NCBI GenBank assembly: GCA_002099365.1
Contig: MSED01000013.1
Location: 1,736,001-1,800,000, forward strand
DNA: 64,000 nucleotides
Source: Phialophora verrucosa
Lineage: Eukaryota; Ascomycota; Eurotiomycetes; Chaetothyriales; Herpotrichiellaceae
Reading direction: 5' to 3'
Part shown: in pieces, positions 43,563-54,293 of the stretch
Numbering within the stretch: position 1 is the first letter of the stretch
How the letters are laid out: each line of letters opens with the position of its first letter
Program-made: the position numbers and the translations under genes
The notes under the pieces: model-generated
What the model was told of the DNA's origin: nothing
The model's database searches: none
Seen by the model: only the letters and a program-made list of their open reading frames with translations

Positions 43563-44237
43563 GCGAGATTGTCTCTTCGCGTAGGTGTGGAGTAATTAGG
43601 TGATGCCCACGAAGGGAATTTCTCCTCCTAAGGGTGCTCTTGTTGTTGTTTCCTAGTGCAGTCTTTGTGTGTTTGGTTGGTTGGTTGTCTGGTTTGTTGA
43701 TTCTCGATGGTCAATGCTCTATGCTGAGTGTCCCCAGCGTCTGTGCTCAGTACAGTCATATACCTTGCTCTCCGATCGCTTGGGGGTGAGGATGTCTGAT
43801 CTCTTGTTGGACATGATTGCCAACATCTCGGAGAATCGATAGAAGGACGGTCGGTCGGTCGTTTGTTTGCTAGATACCCGAATGTCATGATTTACGACTT
43901 CCATGCACGATTGACGATTTACTTTCTCGAGACATATTACACAGCACACTCTCTGGCACCGTGTCTCGAATCCTCTACACACCAGGATGGGTCGAGCATC
44001 TACATGCGTTCGATAGCAGCGAATCTAATCGATCAATCGACCCCGCCTTTGCAGCCTTGGGCTCATGTTTCTCTCGCTCACGCGATATCAGACCATAGAT
44101 GACTTGGAAGCAAGAACAGGTAGACAGAGTGGAAGGACATGAAGATGTACATAATAGGTGGAGAAGATAGTGACTCGTCATCAACATAGTTTTCGGTTCG
44201 ACACGTCCTCGACTGCTCTTTCTCAAGCCAGTGAGTT
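43563..44237. other. Intergenic region between convergent genes
   Basis: 675 bases holding the 3' flanks of the GH64-like gene and the nitrilase. TTGG tetramer repeats occur near 43675-43690 and GGTC repeats near 43850-43862. No gene is seen. Confidence 0.45.
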
Positions 44238-45488
44238 TCACGGAGGCGGTACCAACTCCAGCCCGTCAACGGTCAAGTGGAACGCATCAGGTCGAGAATA
44301 ATGGCCCGTGACATCAAAGTCCAAATGACCTCGTTCGCAGTCCTCGAAATCGACCTCCCGCCAGAGCAGGGCGTCCTCTCGTTCCCATACGGGACCGACG
44401 AGAGTCTGTCCCATGGGATCCACGATACAGGCGCCGCCCCTGGACAAGAATTCCTCGCCGTCAGATTGGGGGCCGACCTTGACGGGGCTGTTTTCGTCGT
44501 CTTCTTCCTCAATGGCAGTGGAGCTGGCGCCGTCTTTGCAGCGCCAGGCTATCGAGTGGTTCTCCTCTGTGCGGGTTATGGAGAGGCGGCGTCCAGAGGC
44601 GGCATGCTGGTCTTGGGATGCGCCGTTGGTTAGTGCCGATCCTTCTGGCTTTGCCGTCGGCCTTGAGGAAGAGGCCGCCGAAACTGATTGACTTGCTAGC
44701 CATTCTTTCGGATCACCTGTGATCCAGCCGGGCAGGTTCTTCCGTTTGATGCATTGATTCGTGGAGAGCACGAAACAGCGTCCCTCTGCGGCGATCGTCT
44801 TCATCAATGGCTCCCACGTGTCCCTCCCGTCGGCCGTGGGTGCCAACCAGAGGTTCACTCCCTGACTATACAGGCTGTACCGCAGCAAGGGCATGAAATT
44901 CTCCCAGCAGATAGCGCATCCCATGACGACCCTGACGCCTTTAATCGTCGTGGCCACAGCTTTCAACGTCGATGGTGAACCCTGCGCCCATACAAGCCGT
45001 TCAGATGCAGTGGGCATGACTTTCCTCCGCTTACCTATGATCCCTCTCTTCGGGTCAACGTACACTGCCGTGCAGTAGAGACTGCCCCCAGCTTTCTCGA
45101 TCAGCCCCGTGACAATGAACACGCCGGTCTCTCGGGCTACGTCCTCGAGAAACTCCCTTGTCCCATCCCCTCTACGGCCTGTCTCTTTGTTCACGGGCAA
45201 CCGCCGATCGATCCACTCTTGCTCAGCTCCCTGCGGCGTGTCGCCCAGATCTACCGCGCCCTTGGTGTATGCGAGGAACTGGTCTCGACCCCAATTTGTT
45301 CGACCCCCAACCGCAGCGCCGAAGTTGCATGTTCGTGGGTAACCGCCTAGGTATGCTTCGGGAAATAGCAGGATGGAGATATCTTTCTGCGCGGCGCTTT
45401 GGGTAGCTTCCTTCAGGGCCGAGAGTGTCTCTTGCAGGGTGGAGAGGGTGTGCAATTGCGCGACACCGATCTTGAGGAGCTGAGGCAT
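44238..45488 (-). CDS. Nitrilase / cyanide hydratase family protein with an internal insertion
   Basis: Carbon-nitrogen hydrolase of 416 residues, single exon. The catalytic triad is visible: Glu in LLFPEAYLGGYPR near residue 44, Lys in KRRKVMPT near 155, and Cys in MGCAICWENFMPLLRY near 191, in the order expected for branch 1 nitrilases, which convert nitriles to acids and ammonia. LWLAPTADGRDTWEPL follows. Between NQCIKRKNLPGW and the final SRGGACIVDPMGQ strand lies an insertion of about 85 residues rich in Ser, Glu and Asp (EEEDDENS), absent from typical members of 310-360 residues. It looks like a disordered surface loop and would not obviously affect the triad. The start at 45488 (MPQLLKIGVAQ) matches the family opening. 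Substrate is not predicted. Confidence 0.93.
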   Translation of the reverse strand: MPQLLKIGVAQLHTLSTLQETLSALKEATQSAAQKDISILLFPEAYLGGYPRTCNFGAAVGGRTNWGRDQFLAYTKGAVDLGDTPQGAEQEWIDRRLPVNKETGRRGDGTREFLEDVARETGVFIVTGLIEKAGGSLYCTAVYVDPKRGIIGKRRKVMPTASERLVWAQGSPSTLKAVATTIKGVRVVMGCAICWENFMPLLRYSLYSQGVNLWLAPTADGRDTWEPLMKTIAAEGRCFVLSTNQCIKRKNLPGWITGDPKEWLASQSVSAASSSRPTAKPEGSALTNGASQDQHAASGRRLSITRTEENHSIAWRCKDGASSTAIEEEDDENSPVKVGPQSDGEEFLSRGGACIVDPMGQTLVGPVWEREDALLWREVDFEDCERGHLDFDVTGHYSRPDAFHLTVDGLELVPPP

Positions 45489-46363
45489 CGTTCCTGTGCA
45501 ACTTGGGAGAATGTGGGAGACTGTGAGCTCAGGGAGAGGGTTCCGCAGAAGTCACCCGCTATCTCACGGGTCCCTCTGGTCTTTTACGTGGTAGCTAGTC
45601 CTGCTGTTCGAACCTTGACAAAGCAGAAATTGGGTTGGGAGGTGGAAGCACGGACATGAGCGAGCTCGTCGAGAAAAGAAAATGCGGGGAGATTTCCCCA
45701 AAGGCACATCGGTGCCTGCCTCTCTGAGCCGAAGGAAACATGCAGCGGAGACGATCTAGTAAGCGACCGACGGCTGAGAGAGGGGACCCTCAGCGATAGC
45801 AGCGAGTCTAAGACTTACCATGGTTTCAGGTCATACATGTGTCTTTGGCCCCGAGATGACGGATTCCTGCCCTGGCCACCTCATGGTATGGCACATGAAC
45901 TGAGGTGAGGCCGAAGCAGGAGGCAATGTGTTGCCGGAAAAATTACAATATCCACCACCGAGGGAGGTGGAATCGTACTCAAAAATCAGCAAGTTTGATC
46001 TTGTCTCGTACGCACAACGAAGCGGGCATCCAGCTCAAGATCAAGCAATAGAGAAATGCAGACCGAGCGAGGCAAGAGACGTCTTTGTGGCGGGAATGAA
46101 GCGAGCACCACCTACTGACAGTGAGGTAAGCATGAAATCAAAGCACGGTGATGAGGTCTGGATCAAGGAATCCTGTCAAAGAAGCCAGCACTGCTTGGAA
46201 GTCTTGTTAGAGGTAATAGCTGGACTCTTATCGCCTGCCCACCTCTTGTACATGGGTATCATTGACTTCACTCCTTCCGCCTGCAAATTGAGGAATCGCA
46301 TCTCCAAAAGGACTTTTCCCGTGGACGTTGTGTCTGCACACAAGACCTAGCTTCGCCACTAGA
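45489..46363. other. Intergenic region
   Basis: 875 bases between the nitrilase promoter and the RSE1 3' end. A 140-codon plus-strand frame at 45928-46350 starts with TTG and has no similarity to any family. Nothing is supported. Confidence 0.4.
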
Positions 46364-49300
46364 TCAGTACGCCACCCGGGTTCTCATATCCGAGATCTTT
46401 CTTTCAATTTCTCGGATACTGCGATCCAACTCGGCAGCTATGAGCTGTTTCTTGTCGTTTGGTAGCAGGAAAAATGTCTCGCATAGATCGCCATCAATCG
46501 TGCCCTTCGAAGGTGCATAGTATGACCGGTAGATCAGATGATCCCTCCCCAGCAGAGGGGGATTGCCATTGCTTGAAGCAAGCTGCGTTTCGAGACTCTG
46601 GAAAAAATCGACATCTTCACGGCTCACGAACGGTACGAGAATCCCCAGCGTGCCTTGAAATCCGGTCCAGAAGACAACATCGCGTCCACCAGCCACAAGA
46701 TTCGTCTTTTGGATACTCGTCGGAATGTCGCCGGGGTAATAATGTGCCATGAGACCAAGGCGATTGGGTGCGCCATTGAGGTACTGTCGTTCATGGATGA
46801 GATGGGCACCTGAGCCGTCTTCGTCCGCCTCTTCCGATGCCTTTTGCGGGCAGCGAAGCATCCACAGATTACCGAACTTGTCGCCTCCTGCCACGGTTTC
46901 GTAGTCGACCATGGTGCAGCAAGTCGTCCAGCGAGCAATCACATCGTCGGCGAACGGGATGAGTTTGTTCTCCTGATACTTATACACGCAGTACGACACG
47001 CTGTCTTGTATGTCACAGACGATGATTCTGCTCCCTTGGGTTTGCAGGCCGATGATGACATTAGGAGCAGCCTGCACTTGACACTTGCGGAGCATCTGTT
47101 TCATGCCGAGATCGTAGATTCTCAAGTCTGTTCCAATGCCCGCCAAAAGTCGACCCTGGAATGCCAGGAGAGCGGTCGGAGGCTGTTCCACTTTTGTCTT
47201 GTGGATAAACTCAAGCTCCTTGCCATCTTCATGGAATCGATACACATGAATGTATCCAGCAGAACAGGACCGAGGACTGACAACCAGATCTTTTGCTGTG
47301 CCGACGATCAAGAAAGTCTCGTCATCCTGACTTGCAAATGGAGCAGCCGAGATGCTTGTTGCGCATTCGTTGTCTTCCAGCTCGAGGGTGAAAATCACGG
47401 ATTTGGTGGTGACAGGATCTATAATTTGAATGCATGAAGCCCAGTGGCCAGTGCCCCGAGGATATCCGAACTCTTCGGCTGGTAGTTGAACAGCATCTCC
47501 ATTGACGGCCGTCGACTCCGTAAGAAGCTTTGTTCTTGTTGCTGGAGCGAGGATGTTGTTATCTGCTTCGACAACATAGAATAAGGGATGTTCTGGATGC
47601 TTAACGAACTTTCTGGGAGTGTATGGGAGTGGTATGTTTTCTTGCAGGAGGTTTCGTGAGAGGTCTTCGATGGTGAATATCCTATTCGAATATCGTCAGC
47701 AGGCGCCATGAACGTAGACGAGAGTGGTTTGAGGCACGGATTGGGTCAGAAGGAACAATTGGTTGAGTTTATAAGTCCGCATGATAGGCTGGGAAAGAGC
47801 ATAGATAAAGATTCATCATTTGGAAAAGGGGGTAATAGGGCTCAGACGTACCGTAGATTTTGTCCTTGAATGCCCACCATTCCTTCCGGACACTGTTCAC
47901 TTGTAAAGTTCCAGACGTACTGTAGACCGACGTAGTCGAGAGGTGTCAGCATGAAGCCGTTCGTCTGTGTATCTGTGTATCCCAGCCAAGGACGAGAACT
48001 CAATGCGACCACGGCGTTCTGACCCTTTACAGAAACGCGGAAGAGTTTGACCGGCTTGATACCCAGAAACCGCGTTCGAGTATCTGACAATTCGCCGGTG
48101 ATCTCATCCAGCACCGTCCGAAGGTAGACGCCCGAGTAGAGTCCTATGTGGAGGTAGAGTGTCGTCCCCCCGGATGTAGAGTCTGCCATGGGCATGATGC
48201 ACAGAGCTGAGGGTGCCGAAGTCAATGCTTGCACTGATTTGTTCTCTAGCGTCGACTCGGGGTCAAGGCTCAATATTCTGACGGTTGAATCGTCGCAACC
48301 AACAGCGAGGAATGAGCTGCGCACACGACCTTCCGGCACGTCGCCAAGAGAAAGACAAGTGACAGTTCCAGTCATTTCTCTTCGCTCGTCGTACTCTGCC
48401 AGAGATCCATCCGAGTCCATCTCAAAGTAGACGATTTCGCCCGAACTCAGAGCCACCGCCACTTGCCGCTCGTTGGTGGTCGCAGCCACGATTGATCGAT
48501 GTTGGGGTGCAGGCCATTCATTAACTCTTTTGTCTGCTCGAATGTGCCGGATGCCTTTGGGATGTACCTGGATCAAAGCATCGTCACCGAGCTGCTGCAC
48601 AGCAAGTGTCGGAGCTCCCGACAGAAACCCAGTGTCGGTGACCTCCTCAACAGTCTCTCCAATGCTTAGGACAAGGGTGCCAGTGCGGAAAGACAGGACG
48701 ATATAGGCATCATACTCGTCTTCCCTTGTCAGCTTGGTCGTCCATACAGCTTCAGGCTTATCCGGCAGCTCTGACTCGACAATTTCCGAGACTGACAGAC
48801 CATGCTTGAGAGTCTTGAAACTGCTCCGAGCGCCTGAACCACAGATGGAATATATCTGTGGAGCATCTTCATCTAGCAGGTTTGCGATTTTGCAGTCCAG
48901 CAAGGGATTTGCTGAATCAATGCTTTGGACCAGGTTGAGATTGGACAGAGGCCGAACACGGAAATATGCTGGGGTGTAGTGCTCAGTGGGATCTGCAGGA
49001 AAGTCGTCGCTGTTGAATTCGGTCTCATCGTCATCGTCTCCGAGCTTTTCAAACTGGTAGAAGTGGTGATTCCCACTTTCACTGGTCACAAACAAAAAGC
49101 CGCTCTTCAAAATGAGTAGACCGTTTGCCACAGGCACCGTGTCAAAGTATTTGATCTTCAAGGCCTTGACCTCGCCAGTGGGTTGGCCATTGTCGTCGTC
49201 CACCATCTCTATCGTAACTTTGAATAGATCGCCGTCTTCAGTCTGCAGAAGTAGGAAGAACTGTCCTTTCATCTTGTGCATCACTCCAGCCACAATGTGC

Positions 49301-50215
49301 CTCTTACGGTCGGGATTCTCAAGGATGCCTCTTCTCCGTGGGATAGGCACACGGAAGGCTTCCTGATTGGAGTGCCGGTAGGTAACATTGTCTTCTCCGC
49401 AAACTAGGACGCCGCTCGGTCCATCTGAGCCGCCGGGGACCTGGAACAATTTTGTCGCGCTTCTCGCAACGGGCTCAGCCCATTTACGAACCACATGGTT
49501 CAAACCCAGGTCAAGTTCGTAGAAGACGAGTAGTTTCTCCACCTCTTCGAGTGCCTGGCCACTAGGGTCTTGATCCACCTCGGTATAGTCAACCTCGAGC
49601 GCAGCGAAGATGGGGTTCTCGTAGCCGACATCGAGGGCTATCATGTCAAAGACCAGAGTCTGGGGTTTGTGGGCCTCGAGTGGCGAGGAGATGGTGAGCT
49701 CCGCCTGAGCATTTCTGTTCAAGACGTAGACCAGTTTATTCTTCTCGACAGACGCAATCATACAAGCTCTTCCCTTTGGGTCGGCTGCAAGATATTGACC
49801 GGGAATGACCCTCCGAATGCCGGATTTGCCATATGTTTCGAGGTGGACGCGGCTGAAGCGGTTCTGTTCTCGCAGGTATTCGAGAATCGTAATGCGACCG
49901 GAATCTGAGCCGACGATGAGATAGTCTACAGACATGTCAGCAAAGTCCTCCGCAGAGGTCGCTGCACGTACCTTTACTACTTCCCGCTAAGCGAAAGGCC
50001 GCGAGCGATCTGATGATGCCGAAGCAATCCTGGGTGAAGAGAGGCGAGACTTTGCCCTGAGTGGCATCGGGTCTGTGGATGGTGAGCCTGGAGCCCGATG
50101 CTGTGATGATCTGTTGCTCTTTTGTACCGGCAAACTGACCCAACACTGCTTGAGTAATGGCTGACGGCGGCTGTATAGTCAAGCTATACATGAACATAGA
50201 GCTTGTCGTCGCCAT
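46364..50215 (-). CDS. RSE1: Pre-mRNA-splicing factor Rse1 (SF3b subunit 3, SF3b130)
   Basis: Core subunit of the U2 snRNP SF3b complex, which holds Hsh155/SF3B1 at the branch site. Minus-strand exons are 50215-49972, 49925-47852 and 47681-46364, giving 1,211 residues, the normal size. The three beta-propellers are intact in outline. The start is MATTSSMFMYSLTIQPPSAI. Visible conserved blocks include DYLIVGSDSGRITILEY after intron 1, a QNLRIFTIEDLS join across intron 2, HVYRFHEDGKELEFIHKT, and the CPSF-A-type end near LGILVPFVSREDVDFFQ and LYRSYYAP-like. Intron 1 is 46 nt (GTACGT) and intron 2 is 170 nt (GTACGT, CTGAC branch, ending ATAG). It shares a 605-bp promoter region with DSK2. Confidence 0.98.
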
Positions 50216-50820
50216 GGTTGGCTACTTGAAAACGGGTATCTCTAGGTCACTTCCTGCAAGACACTGAGTCGCATTGTTGCCAACAGCAACTACGAGGTAT
50301 GCGAAAAACTATTCTGCTCCCAGTCGAGAAGTGACAATGGCTGAAAGTCGTCGCGCGAGAGAAGGTCAACGACACCTGAAAAAAGTCCACAGCCTTGCCA
50401 AGAGCGGGCGAAGAGGCCCCGGGCTGCAACTGAAAGGGTAACTAAGCCGATATCTTGCTAATGTCCTCGACCCGATAGCCCCTCGGCGCCCGCCCCTCCG
50501 AGCCGCAGGTGTGCCTGAACTGCCCGTGACGCATGCCCAAGAGGCGCCTGGCATCTTCCGCTGGTGCAACAGTCCAAGACTGCCGTGAACTGCATCGAGT
50601 TCGTCACTCTCGCCATCGACTCACTCGCCAGCTTGTCCACTGGCTTGCTCATACGGTCTTCCTTGCTGCAGCACATTTGCGTGCTTATACGACTGAGCAC
50701 ATTAACCTTACACTAGGCACCACATTCAGTCGTCTGCGCTCGCTCGAGCCTCTCAGTTCTACCTCATCGCAATTCCAAATTCGTCATCCACCCTCCGTCT
50801 ACCTCTGCAGCTTCTTCATA
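50216..50820. promoter_or_regulatory. Shared divergent promoter region of RSE1 and DSK2
   Basis: 605 bases between two divergent housekeeping genes. The 100 bases before the DSK2 start are rich in C and T, a common fungal leader feature. No TATA box or specific element is clear. The DSK2 frame is open upstream to 50533, but the ubiquitin-like domain starts just after ATG 50821. Confidence 0.5.
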
Positions 50821-52155
50821 ATGGCCGACACTGCTGGGACTGAAGATGCCAGCGTCACCTTCTTTGTCAAATCTTCTGGTGGCCAGAAATACACACTGAC
50901 GGTCCCTCTGTCAACGACGACGATTGATTTGAAGAACAAGCTCGCCTCGGAGGAATATGCCAATGTCCCGGCGTCTGCTCAGAGGCTGATCTACAGCGGC
51001 AAGGTCCTGAAGGATCACGAGACTCTTGGATCGCACAATGTCAAGGAAGGCAACACGATGCACCTGGTGAAGAGCGCCGCCAGCAATCAGAGACAGAACC
51101 CCGCCGCGCAATCCTCCGCACCGTCAACTCCTTCCTCCGGTACGGCATCACAGGGCGTCGCTGGAGTGCCTCAAAACCTGGCTTCGGGCACCGGGAATGA
51201 TCCATTGGCTGGCCTCACCGGTGCCAGATACGCAGGATTTGCTCAACTACCTAGCGCCAGCGCGTTGCAAGAGAACATGAGCCCCGACGACTTTCTGCGC
51301 CAGTTGGATAACCCCCACTTCCAGCAGATGATGCGCGAAGCCATCGGCAATCCTCAATTCCAAGATATCATCATCAATCAGAACCCTCACCTAAGAGCCA
51401 TGGGCCCTCATGCTCGGCAAATGCTCAACTCAGACTACTTCCGAAACATGATGACCAACCCTCAGATGCTGCGCAACATGATGCAGATGCAGCAACAGAT
51501 GGGCATGGGTCCTTTTGGAGGTGCAGGTGGACAAGAGGCTTTTCCGGCTCCGGGGGTGACCAATACTACCGAAGGCACAACCGATGGCACCCAGAACACG
51601 TCCAACAACCAGACGGGTCAGCCTCGGCAGCAACAACCACCGCCCGACCCTTTTGCACTGCTACAAGCACTTGGTAATCCCTTCGGCAACAACACTGGAG
51701 CTCAGACTGGAGACCCCACTTCACAGACTCAAGCCGGAGGCCAGCAACAGAATCAGCCACCTTTCAACCCCTTTATGGCCTTGTTTCCCGCGGGAGGTCA
51801 ACAGGCAGGAGGAAACGCTGGCACAACTTCACCTCCTCCTTTCAATCTTTTCAATCCCCAGAACAATCCCCTCCTGCAGAACCCGGAGGCGATGCAACAA
51901 ATGTTACAAGCCATGACTGGGGGTCCACAAGGCGGCGCAGGAAATGACATGGGTGGTCTGTTCAATCTATTTGGCGGTGGTCAACCGGCAGCACCAGCCG
52001 ATAACCGGCCGCCTGAGGAGCGGTACTCTCAGCAACTACAGCAACTGAATGAGATGGGTTTCTATGATTTCGACAGGAATGTCCAGGCACTCCGACGGAC
52101 TGGTGGCAATGTGAATGGAGCAATAGAATATCTCCTTAGTCATCCTTCGGACTAG
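50821..52155 (+). CDS. DSK2: Ubiquilin, UBL-UBA proteasome shuttle factor Dsk2
   Basis: Delivers polyubiquitinated proteins to the proteasome and acts in ER-associated degradation. Single exon, 444 residues from ATG 50821. The N-terminal ubiquitin-like domain spans about residues 8-85 (VTFFVKSSGGQKYTLTVPL, then QRLIYSGKVLKDHETLGSH). STI1-type helices follow around 150-235 (NPHFQQMMREAIGNPQFQDI, MLNSDYFRNMMTNPQML). A long Gln/Asn/Pro/Gly-rich region is next, with a second STI1-like NPEAMQQMLQAM near 355. The C-terminal UBA is at about 400-444 (QLQQLNEMGFYDFDRNVQAL, with the MGF loop). Domain order and length match the family. Confidence 0.97.
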   Translation: MADTAGTEDASVTFFVKSSGGQKYTLTVPLSTTTIDLKNKLASEEYANVPASAQRLIYSGKVLKDHETLGSHNVKEGNTMHLVKSAASNQRQNPAAQSSAPSTPSSGTASQGVAGVPQNLASGTGNDPLAGLTGARYAGFAQLPSASALQENMSPDDFLRQLDNPHFQQMMREAIGNPQFQDIIINQNPHLRAMGPHARQMLNSDYFRNMMTNPQMLRNMMQMQQQMGMGPFGGAGGQEAFPAPGVTNTTEGTTDGTQNTSNNQTGQPRQQQPPPDPFALLQALGNPFGNNTGAQTGDPTSQTQAGGQQQNQPPFNPFMALFPAGGQQAGGNAGTTSPPPFNLFNPQNNPLLQNPEAMQQMLQAMTGGPQGGAGNDMGGLFNLFGGGQPAAPADNRPPEERYSQQLQQLNEMGFYDFDRNVQALRRTGGNVNGAIEYLLSHPSD

Positions 52156-52636
52156 AGCTTGAGGGCTGAGGATTCTGTTTTTCCAGCATTATGACTATCG
52201 CCAGGCGAGGGTTGAGTATGTCGAATATTATGTTACCGAGCACACTAGGCTCGACATGTACGATGCTCTCAAGGCACCAAGAGCCTCTTCGTTTGGTCAC
52301 CCGGACTCTTCTTCCTCAGTCTACTCCTCTAGAGCGTTATATATTGTCCTTGTTGAAACCTGCGGGGCTGACATGTCCCAGCTCTTCTCTCGCCTCTGGC
52401 ACAACAGGGATGTTATTGGCCTTCCGGACTTGGTTGCCGTCGAAAGTTCACCTTCCCTTGGCTTGACTCTTCCCCGGCAAGTCTCCGACTGCTCCCTGTG
52501 AGCTCAGTGATATCGAAGGCGGCGGCGTCATCACAGAAGTTGGACAACGCTATGCGTCAATCGGTCTCTTTGAGTCTGAGACATCTTCCTCGACAGGGGC
52601 AGTCAATCTCTGGGCCACACTGCAACGACTTCCGCC
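52156..52636. other. Intergenic region
   Basis: 481 bases between the DSK2 3' end and the convergent small gene at 52637. No feature is recognised. Confidence 0.4.
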
Positions 52637-53179
52637 TCACTTCAGGGTCAGGTTAACACGTAGTATCCTACGACCCATATCGTCCTCCTCGATGACTCCT
52701 AGCGGCGTCACATCCACCAGAGACCCAACTCCCTGACATTTCAACGCGCTTCGAACGAAGGCTCCGCATGAAGCTTCGGCCTCCTTCAACAGCTCTTGCC
52801 CAGTACATTTATCCAGAGAGTCCGCTGCAGCGTTGCCGACATATAGATTCACTCGCACATGTTTGATCCACTGGCGGTCTCTGTTCCTAACACCCAGGAA
52901 AAAGCTTTCCAAGCACAATCCGTTGCAGACGACAAAGCGCTTTGGCGAGCTGGCGAGGAGATCTTGGACCTCGTCATGGATCTGGTGGTTTACTCGCAGG
53001 ATACGGTTATCGATTGCTTTGTATATATCGAAACTGCCACAGCATCCGCCAGGGTGGTTGAATGTACAGGTACCTGGTTTCGCGGGGCATTTGCAGGGTT
53101 CAACTTCGATGGGGCCAAGGACGAAACCCCATATTTGGAGGCGCAACTCGAACGGCGGACGGAGTATTAGGGGAACCAT
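52637..53179 (-). CDS. Hypothetical protein with an F-box-like/2EXR-like N-terminal helix
   Basis: Single-exon frame of 180 residues from ATG 53179; a 7-codon extension upstream starts with GTG. The N-terminus LRPPFELRLQIWGFVLGPIE resembles the LP-ELR-x-x-I-W/Y segment that opens many fungal 2EXR and F-box-like proteins. It is followed by VNHQIHDEVQDLLASS, a second element usual in that group, and a C-rich stretch between (CKCPAKPGTC, GGCCG). A central WIKHVRVNLYVG strand fits the same architecture. Function in this group is unknown; a role as an adaptor is only a guess. The frame on the opposite strand is less protein-like. Confidence 0.65.
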   Translation of the reverse strand: MVPLILRPPFELRLQIWGFVLGPIEVEPCKCPAKPGTCTFNHPGGCCGSFDIYKAIDNRILRVNHQIHDEVQDLLASSPKRFVVCNGLCLESFFLGVRNRDRQWIKHVRVNLYVGNAAADSLDKCTGQELLKEAEASCGAFVRSALKCQGVGSLVDVTPLGVIEEDDMGRRILRVNLTLK

Positions 53180-54293
53180 GGAAGGTGCAAAGCAAGGCAC
53201 AATAGTCAGAGGGAAGGTTTTCGTGAATATTGAGCCCGTACCTTGGTTTTAGTTTTGAATGAAGCCAGCACACCCTTTATCGTGCTCTGCAAGCCAGATA
53301 TCCCAGTGCCACAACCCGAGAAGAGAAAAAGGTGGACTGGGCAGCATGATAACCTTGCATTCCACCCACTTATTTCCTCGTTATGTGCCTGACTAAGAAT
53401 AGCCTCGAAGCCGACTCGCCGAGTGAGACGGCGAGCTTAATCACCTTCGACGGTCAAGATGGACGCACGGGCGTATCCGGAAGTCATAGCATTGGTGATG
53501 CAGCCTTGCAGTTGACGTAAGATTACTCATGAATATACTGCGAGGTTTTTTTTCTCCAAGCATTATCACGAGGTGTTGAGAGCAGCTAATCATTCCACAG
53601 TGCTCCCAGAATTCTAGCTCGGTGGCCCGTTCATCAGAACAAATTGTTGCTACACAAGTCTGGAGGTCCTGAATCATTACAAGCATTCAACGGACTGGTC
53701 ACCGGTTCTCTCACGCAAGTGAGGCTTACAGGGCATATCCCATACCCATATCTTCCACTCTAACCTGAAGCGGGCTATTCTCTATCCTGTACCCCACCCG
53801 CAATGTCCTCACTATCTCACCGACTGTACCGAGTACCTTTCTATGAATTGAGCAGCGCTACGGAGACTGGACCCAGAGGTTCCGGAATGGCTACAAGCTG
53901 GGTCATTACATCACGCCTCCTCGGGTCAGAAGGTGTCATGGCTTGATCGTGCCCTCCCTCATGTGAGCAATATCATGTAGTAACCCTCGAGCCACAGATT
54001 CTCCTCAGGGTTTCGATGGTTTCGCAGCACCTGATTGTACGTGCGATTCTGTTGTCTTGGCGGCAGAGGTTGCTTCGGCTAACCTGCCTTCCGACAACTC
54101 CCAGTGGTTACCGTGGAGCTGCCGAGGCTGCCACGGAGCCGCCATCCACCTCTCCTTCTCCTTTCTCAATACTCCAGAACAACTTTCGAATAGGATATTC
54201 CTCCCCTGTCGGTTCTTCCCAGCTCTCATCTAGCGGAAGGCCTGCCCCAGGCTTCCTAAAAGTGAGCTTCCCTGTCCATCTCGTCGTCCACAA
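53180..54293. other. Intergenic region
   Basis: 1.1 kb between divergent genes. Open frames on both strands are short or unsupported. It must hold the promoters of the gene at 52637-53179 and of the enoyl-CoA hydratase. Confidence 0.4.

Noticed and set aside
45928..46350. 140-codon plus-strand frame before RSE1 3' end
   Set aside because: Starts with TTG, no similarity to any family, ends in the RSE1 3' flank.
47842..49935. Alternative RSE1 start at an ATG at 49935
   Set aside because: Splicing of the 46-nt intron joins the conserved N-terminus from 50215 in frame and gives the family's normal length.
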